Part shown: one piece after another, positions 58,365 through 64,000 of the stretch | How positions within the stretch are numbered: the first letter of the stretch is position 1 | Layout of the letters: the number at the start of each line of letters is the position of its first letter | Assembly: GCA_037176705.1 (NCBI GenBank) | Contig: CM073887.1 | Location: 43,400,001 to 43,464,000, forward strand | Source of the DNA: Molossus alvarezi | Lineage: Eukaryota > Chordata > Mammalia > Chiroptera > Molossidae | Reading direction: 5' to 3' | Length of the DNA stretch: 64,000 bases | Program-made: the position numbers and the translations under genes | Notes under the pieces: generated by a model | What the model saw: only the letters and a program-made list of their open reading frames with translations | Told to the model about the DNA's origin: nothing | The model's database searches: none

Positions 58365-58815
58365 GGACGGAGTTCTCCAGAAAAACTCAACCAGTGGGTT
58401 ATACTATAAATATAATTATGTGATCATATATATAGATTATATATAGACATTATCATCTCTCTATATAGATATCTATATTATATATAGAAAGATCAATTAA
58501 TCTATATCTATCTATCTATCTATCTATCTATCATCTATCTATCTTATTGACGCAATTCCAAATCTTTAGGGCTGATGTTTCAGTTCAACTTTAAAGGCTG
58601 GCAGGCTGCTGTGGAGACAAAAGGAGCTGATGTCTCATTTCAAAGGCTGCCAGGAAGGAGGAATTTCTCTTACTCAACAGAGATCAGTGTTTTGTTTTAT
58701 TCAGGCCTTCAACTGATTAAATAAGGCCCACTGTGTCAGGGAGGGCAATCTGCTTTATTTAGTCTACTGATTCAAATATTAATCTCATCCAAGACACCCT
58801 CACAGTAACACCCAG
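58365..58815. mobile_element. Ancient interspersed repeat with internal (ATCT)n
   Basis: Opens GTTCTCCAGAAAAACTCAAC and continues with an AT-rich/(ATCT)n centre (58440-58545), AGGCCTTCAACTGATTAAAT and ATTAATCTCATCCAAGACACC. I recognise this as a common mammalian dispersed repeat but cannot name the family with confidence. Confidence 0.5.
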
Positions 58816-59839
58816 AATAATGTTTGGCCAAGATTCGAGACAATCTTCTTAAGGTTATTGATGACCCTCGAGTTAGATGCTGATGCTTCTTGAGCAGATT
58901 TGTGTCTTGCTTTTTATATAATCACTGACCTCACTATGGTTCTCAGAGGGACGGTAAACACAGGTAACCATTTTGTGAATGTTACAGTTTCATCAGTAAT
59001 TTTTTTGAAGAGGAGAAACTCAGGATAACTTACATTTTCATTACTCATGAACTTTCCTTTTTCTGTGGAACTCATTGCTACTGAAGGTTGTTGAAACATG
59101 AAACTGCCACAGCAAACACCAAGATAAATAGTTGTAGATTCACACCCTACAGTAAATGGCAAAGTCTCTGCAGCAAGCTGCTCCCACTGCCGTCTGAGCC
59201 CATCAGCAAGACTCCTGCCTTCGAGCTCCTGCACATCATGCATATACCCCTCACCTGTCACTGCCAACTTTCCCTGCTGACCCTGGAGCCTGGTGGCCTG
59301 GGGACTTCATGCATTTCCAGGCTGTGATCGGAGCAGCAACATGGAGTCTTCTCGTAGCATCACCCCAGAGGGGAAATCAACTCTTATCAGTTGCTATGTC
59401 TGCATGCATTTCACCATCTCAGGGAGGGCTGCATGCCCTGTCCCTGTGAGGGTAACACTGAGTCAGGCAAGGGTGAGGAGGGAGACGCTGGTCAGCCCTC
59501 GCCATCTTCCAAATTTAGCCTTGAGTTGAGGTGAAAACTCACTCACTGCACATGTGACTCACACACCAAGAAATGCAGTCTTGGTGGAAGCTGGCAGTAC
59601 AGATGGAGGGCCACCAGTTCTATCCAGATTCTTTGAAAGAAGTCTTAATTAGATTTGCTTAAGCAATGACAAACAAGGCAGGACATGGGGAAGACAGGAG
59701 TCAATCAGGAGGTATGGTCACCTCACTTATGGGGCACTTTATTCTTGGTCTCTAAGGGATGCTCCAACCTCAGCCTGATTGTAGGGCATTTTCTCAGTTT
59801 GGGGTTTCCACGCCGGGTGTCAGCATCCAGGCCTTGTCT
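58816..59839. other. Intergenic, no gene recognised
   Basis: Unique sequence; no supported gene or repeat. Confidence 0.5.
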
Positions 59840-59855
59840 AAGAGTGGAGGCACAC

Positions 59856-60090
59856 TGCCCTGGCCGGTTTGGCTCAGCGGTAGAGTGTCGGTCTGCAATC
59901 CAGAGAGACCCCGATTTGGTTCCCGCTAAGGGAACATATCTCGGTTGCAGTTTGTCCCCGGCCCTGCTTGGGTCACGTGGGTGGCAACCACTCGATGTGT
60001 CCCTTTCACATCGATGTTTCTCTCTCTCTCTCCCTCCCCACACTATCTGAACAAAAAATGGAAAAATGTCCTTGAGTGAGGATAAAAAAA
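59856..60090 (+). mobile_element. Ves-type SINE, family A, with TSD
   Basis: Head GCCCTGGCCGGTTTGGCTCA. TSD AAGAGTGGAGGCACA (59840-59854) against AAGAGTGAAGACACA (60091-60105), two mismatches. Confidence 0.95.
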
Positions 60091-60105
60091 AAGAGTGAAG
60101 ACACA

Positions 60106-63060
60106 GGTGAGAACTCTGCCCTCCCACAGTAGACTTGGGGTCCCCCACGAGTTGCTGCAGAAGGCTGCTCAGTGCTGCTTCCTGGGGAGGGGGGCTTTCC
60201 CAATGGGACCGCCCAGTCTCTGTTCTTACCTTGACGTAGAAAGCTCAGTTTCAGCTCCCATGGTATGTAGGGCTTGAGGCCTCCACTCCTGTTTCTGAGG
60301 AAGCCCTTGAATCCACTCGTCGCTGTGTCTTTCCCTCCTCATTTCTGGTCCCTTGTGACTGCCCCAAACCCATATCCTTCATAAGTGCAACTCAGCTACA
60401 CATGAAACAGACATTTCACAAGTTCTACAACCAGGACGTCTGCATATTTTGGTAGGAGCTGAAGGAGGAGGGCAGCTTTTCAAGTCTGCTCAGGGACCCG
60501 TGCTTGGAATTAAACTTTTCCAAAGGCCACTTCGTTTGCTCCTGGGTTGGAAGGGCCTTGGGGTTCAGTAGGGTGTCTTTTCTCCTCCTCAGACACAAAC
60601 CCCCTAGGTTTCCTCGGCTTGTTCTTGGGCAGATGACACCAAATGACTATGGAAGTCAGCTGGGCATGGAGGTGTTGGTCTCCCTTGCTAAACAGGGAGA
60701 TCTTTTTTAGGACAGAACCTTCTGGCCCAGTGAAGGGCTCCATAGGGAAGGGAAGGGCAGGACAAGCTCCGACTTCCATCCACTCTGCTTTTGCCCTTGG
60801 CAGGTCTGATGTCACAGAGAGGAGTGTCTTATACCTGAGAAGTCTGTCAGGCTTCCAAATGCCTCTGTGGACAGAGAGGAGGTTCCAGGATTTTCTTAAA
60901 TTTTTATTAATTCTTCCTTCACTTCCCAAACACCATTTAACATCTCTACCTACTGTGTGGCTGAAACCCTAACCTTTCCAGGTAAGGGGTAGAGCCACCC
61001 CAAGGGGTAGAGCCACCCCAAGGATGAATGTGTGGACACACAGCTGCAAGGACCACCTTCTCCCCTTCACAGCCTCGGCACACCCACCCCCTTGTCGTCG
61101 GCTTGGCTGGTGCTAGCATGACCCTGGGCTGCTGGGGGTCTACCCATGGGGTAGTGACTGGAGGCACCCGTGGCAAGAGTCCTCCTGGGAAGGGTCAGGT
61201 CACGTGAGGAGGACAATGTCTGTAGTTCGTTGCCCACAGTTCAGGGTACAAATGGCCTGAATTTGAAAAGGTTCAAAGCCTCGGTAGTCCTGAGGGCCTC
61301 TCTGGGCAGTGGCAGGGCAAGGTTGGGATGCTGGGGTGTGGATATCATGGTCGAACCTTCTTCATTTTGGAAGGAAGGCAAGGCAAGAGGGAGCTATTTT
61401 TCCCTTTGTACCGAATTGTCCCAGCCCAGCGTCAATCAGTACTTCAATGCCTTCTGGACACTGTAGCAGTGGGCTCAGCCCAGCTTGTTCCCAGGTTGGC
61501 CAGGGTGTCTGATACTCTCCTGCTCCAGCATGGGGGGTCCCCAGCGTATGTTCTAGACTGGAGCAGTACTCACTTGCCCCTTCCACCTCCCCCCACACAT
61601 ACACTCACAGGCACATACATGCTTGTTCCTGTGCATACACAAACACACATACCACACAACAGGCTGCATGGGTGTTTTGGGAGCCTGGTCAGGCCTGGAC
61701 AGGATAGGATAGCAGCTCTCACACTTCCCTCTGGGCCTGGCAGTTGCAGCCACACAGTAGATGTGGTTATTAAAAAAATAATGTGGAGTGGAGGATAAAT
61801 ACGTAAGTAAATGAATGAAAAGGTGACAAGTTTAAGAAAAACCGGAACCTCCTTTCTCTGTCTGAAGAGCTTATCAAAGGTCTCAGGTGTAAATTACCCT
61901 CACCGTGGGGAGAGAGAGTCTGGGGTGGTGCTCTCAGTGAGGCCCGCTTCTCAGACAGAGGTCTCAGAGGGCTCCAGGGCTGGTGACATCCCCTCTCTGG
62001 GGACCCTCTCTACCTAAGTCCAGTCTGGCCTCCAAAAGCAGGTGGACTGTGCCTGGAAACACATAGACGCAGGCACACCTTCGGTGGCAAAACATAGAAA
62101 GCAGTTGCGGTCATGGAGAGATAGTCATGATAACAGGGAGAGCTGCACTGTGCATTGTGAGCAAGGAGCATGGGGAAGACGGTAGAGGTAACAGCAGGTC
62201 ACTGGCCTGGAGAGAGGAAGTGAGAGATAATGTCCCTTCTGCCCTGACCTCATGGCCCCATTCACCTCAGCCTATGTCTGCGGTAGCCAACAACGAACGG
62301 TAGGGTGTGTGTGGCTGTTTGCACAAGGCACAGTGCTACAAGGGAGAGAGTGCAGAAGCAACAGTGGGGAGGCCTGAGCTCTGGCCCTGGTTCTTTCGCT
62401 GCCTCGCTAAGTGACTTCGAGTAAACACTCCACATCTCCTTGAACCCCTTGACAAATGGCAATAGCAAACCTTGCTTCATCCATCTCCTCAGATGTCAAA
62501 GACGGACAATAGGCATGAGCCAGGAACTGCTCCACTGGACAGAAGAGAGATCTGGGGCCCAGAGACAGAAGAGACATGGACAAGGTCACAGAGCAGACCA
62601 GCAGCAGGGCTGAGTTTGAAGCCAGATCTCTGACCTCTAGGACGGCGCTTGCTCCCCTGACTCAGTCTAAACAGTAGGTTCTCCCCAAAGGAAGAGTTCT
62701 CTGGAGGCACAAGACCCTCAGTCCCCCAGCAGGGAGAGCGGTAGGGCGGGCTGCATGGGGTCCATTGTGTTGTACCAACCACAGGAAGGCGACAGAATCC
62801 AGGACCTGTTCTCCCCACGCGAGCCACAGAACCGTGTGTCGGCCGGACATCCTCGGTGTTGGGTGCCACCCCTCCTCTTACCTGCTTCCACCCACTGGTA
62901 GTTCTGTCTTCAGTGTCTCAGCTCAGGCTTAGTCAACAAGGGATGCTTGCCTGCCCAGCGCAAAGCTCTGTGCTTAGCAGAGAACAGCCTTTGTATTTGG
63001 GTTAGATTTTCAGGTGGTAGAAGCTGGCTTCCAGAAAGAAGACAGAGATAAGATGATGAG
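60106..63060. other. Intergenic, no gene recognised
   Basis: Includes a small tandem duplication near 60985-61022 (AGGGGTAGAGCCACCCCA twice), a CA/CT-rich stretch near 61590-61660 and MIR-like sequence at about 62370-62640. No exon recognised. Confidence 0.5.
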
Positions 63061-63075
63061 TGTTGCTTCATTTCT

Positions 63076-63081
63076 TTTAAT
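63076..63081 (-). terminator. C8orf74: Candidate C8orf74 poly(A) signal ATTAAA
   Basis: On the minus strand ATTAAA lies about 110 bp beyond the C8orf74 stop. It is the common variant hexamer; no AATAAA occurs on that strand nearby. Confidence 0.45.
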
Positions 63082-63189
63082 TGCTAGAAATCTCTGACAT
63101 TGGGTGCCGAGCACATCACATAATCCTTCCATAAATGTCGATGGCTCTTCCTCAATCAGAGTGTTTAGACAATAAACACCAGGGGTCTG

Positions 63190-63429
63190 TTACATCTTCT
63201 TGCCCTTTGCTTTCTTTTCTTTGCGTGCCTTGTTGAACTTAAGAGATTCATCTTGGCCTGACTGACCAGTGATTGACAGTGGGAAAGGGATGGGAGCATT
63301 GAGATTTAAAGTCTTCTTCTGAAGTTTCAGGTCCAAAATATCGTAAATTGCTTGTATCTCACACTGCAGCACCTCTTTCAGGGATTCGGTCTGGATGTGA
63401 ATGGCCTCATTGATGAAGTTTTCTAACTC
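63190..63429 (-). CDS. C8orf74: C8orf74 homologue, terminal coding exon
   Basis: Encodes the last 79 residues of the protein called C8orf74 in human, whose biochemical function is unknown and which I recall as mainly testis-expressed. The minus-strand intron ends TTCTTCCAG and the exon begins GAGTTAGAA. The strongest identity is DLKLQKKTLNLNAP, with ELENFINEAIHIQTE before it and a Lys-rich tail ending KAKGKKM before TAA (63192-63190). The N-terminal segment is predicted mostly helical by eye. Earlier exons lie to the right, outside or beyond 63.43 kb; I could not find the preceding exon in the remaining 570 bp. The gene runs towards SOX7, so the two are convergent, as in human. Confidence 0.9.
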   Translation of the reverse strand, partial: ELENFINEAIHIQTESLKEVLQCEIQAIYDILDLKLQKKTLNLNAPIPFPLSITGQSGQDESLKFNKARKEKKAKGKKM

Positions 63430-64000
63430 CTGGAAGAAATGGAACATGGGAAGTTAAGGCCATCCACAGACAAGGCTCCTCAACAGGATCCAATTCTCTC
63501 CTTTCACTGGGTGCTAAGACCTTCCGTTTCCCACTCCATATCTCCTCTCCACCCTTCTCCATCCTACTCTGTGCCCTGGGAGGCCGACTTATGAGGGCAG
63601 CATCAACTGGCTCCTTTAGCCTCTGGCTTCGGGTTGAGTTCCACCAGTGGGAGGTCCCGGCAGGAGATCTGAGTGTAGGAGGAGAATGAGGCCCCTCACC
63701 TTCCTCTCAGCCAGCTCTGGGGTGGCCACAGCTATAATCCTCTACCTACAGCCACACCTCCTGTCCCATGGTTCCAGGAATTGCTCCTTTCCTTCTCCAT
63801 TCTGGCCAACTGTAGCAATCACCTGTTTGAGTGTGTCATTTATTACAAACATTGTTCGGGGACCATAGGCCAGTACCCTATCCCCTGCTGGTCAATGCAA
63901 GCTCTATTTGGATATTATCCCCCTACTTTTCCCCCCTGCCCTCATCTCATTCTCACATCTCAAAGTTTCAGTAGCTTCTTTGGAGGGGATGGGAAATTTC
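63430..64000 (-). other. C8orf74: C8orf74 intron
   Basis: Sequence upstream of the terminal exon acceptor. No further exon is recognised before the end of the window. Confidence 0.6.

Overview
This is mammalian nuclear DNA, almost certainly from a bat. The evidence is at least 20 copies of two tRNA-derived SINE families whose heads and internal regions match bat Ves-type SINEs, many with clear target-site duplications (TSDs). I cannot resolve the species; Yangochiroptera is the likely group, judged only from SINE type. The three genes I recognise, PINX1, SOX7 and C8orf74, are neighbours on human 8p23.1, and the window reads that block in the opposite orientation to the human reference as I remember it.

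Layout: 69-4838 is one very large minisatellite (24-bp and 22-bp units, roughly 200 copies). With the following ~6.7 kb it probably lies in the last intron of PINX1, whose final coding exon is at 11590-12063 (+), with a poly(A) signal at 12273. The 22 kb from 12.3 to 34.4 kb is intergenic. It holds single-copy DNA, several L1 fragments and a dense graveyard at 19.8-28.5 kb, where an old L1 was broken by many SINEs and by a younger L1 3' end. CpG-rich DNA begins at about 31.4 kb. SOX7 (+) has exon 1 at 34552-34789, a 3.6-kb intron, exon 2 at 38371-39290 and a 3' UTR running to about 41.1 kb. From there to 63.1 kb lies intergenic DNA with SINEs, L2/MIR fossils and complex simple repeats. The last coding exon of C8orf74 (-) is at 63190-63429, so SOX7 and C8orf74 converge.

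The genes are functionally unrelated as far as is known: PinX1 is a nucleolar telomerase/TRF1-binding protein, SOX7 an endoderm and endothelial SoxF transcription factor, and C8orf74 is uncharacterised. No bacterial-type operon, CRISPR or viral gene is present. The most notable observations are the higher-order architecture of the minisatellite, an apparent loss of the TRF1-docking FxLxP motif in PinX1, a run of very stable G-quadruplex sequence directly downstream of the SOX7 splice donor, a datable three-SINE nested insertion, and a SINE copy consisting only of the tRNA-like half.
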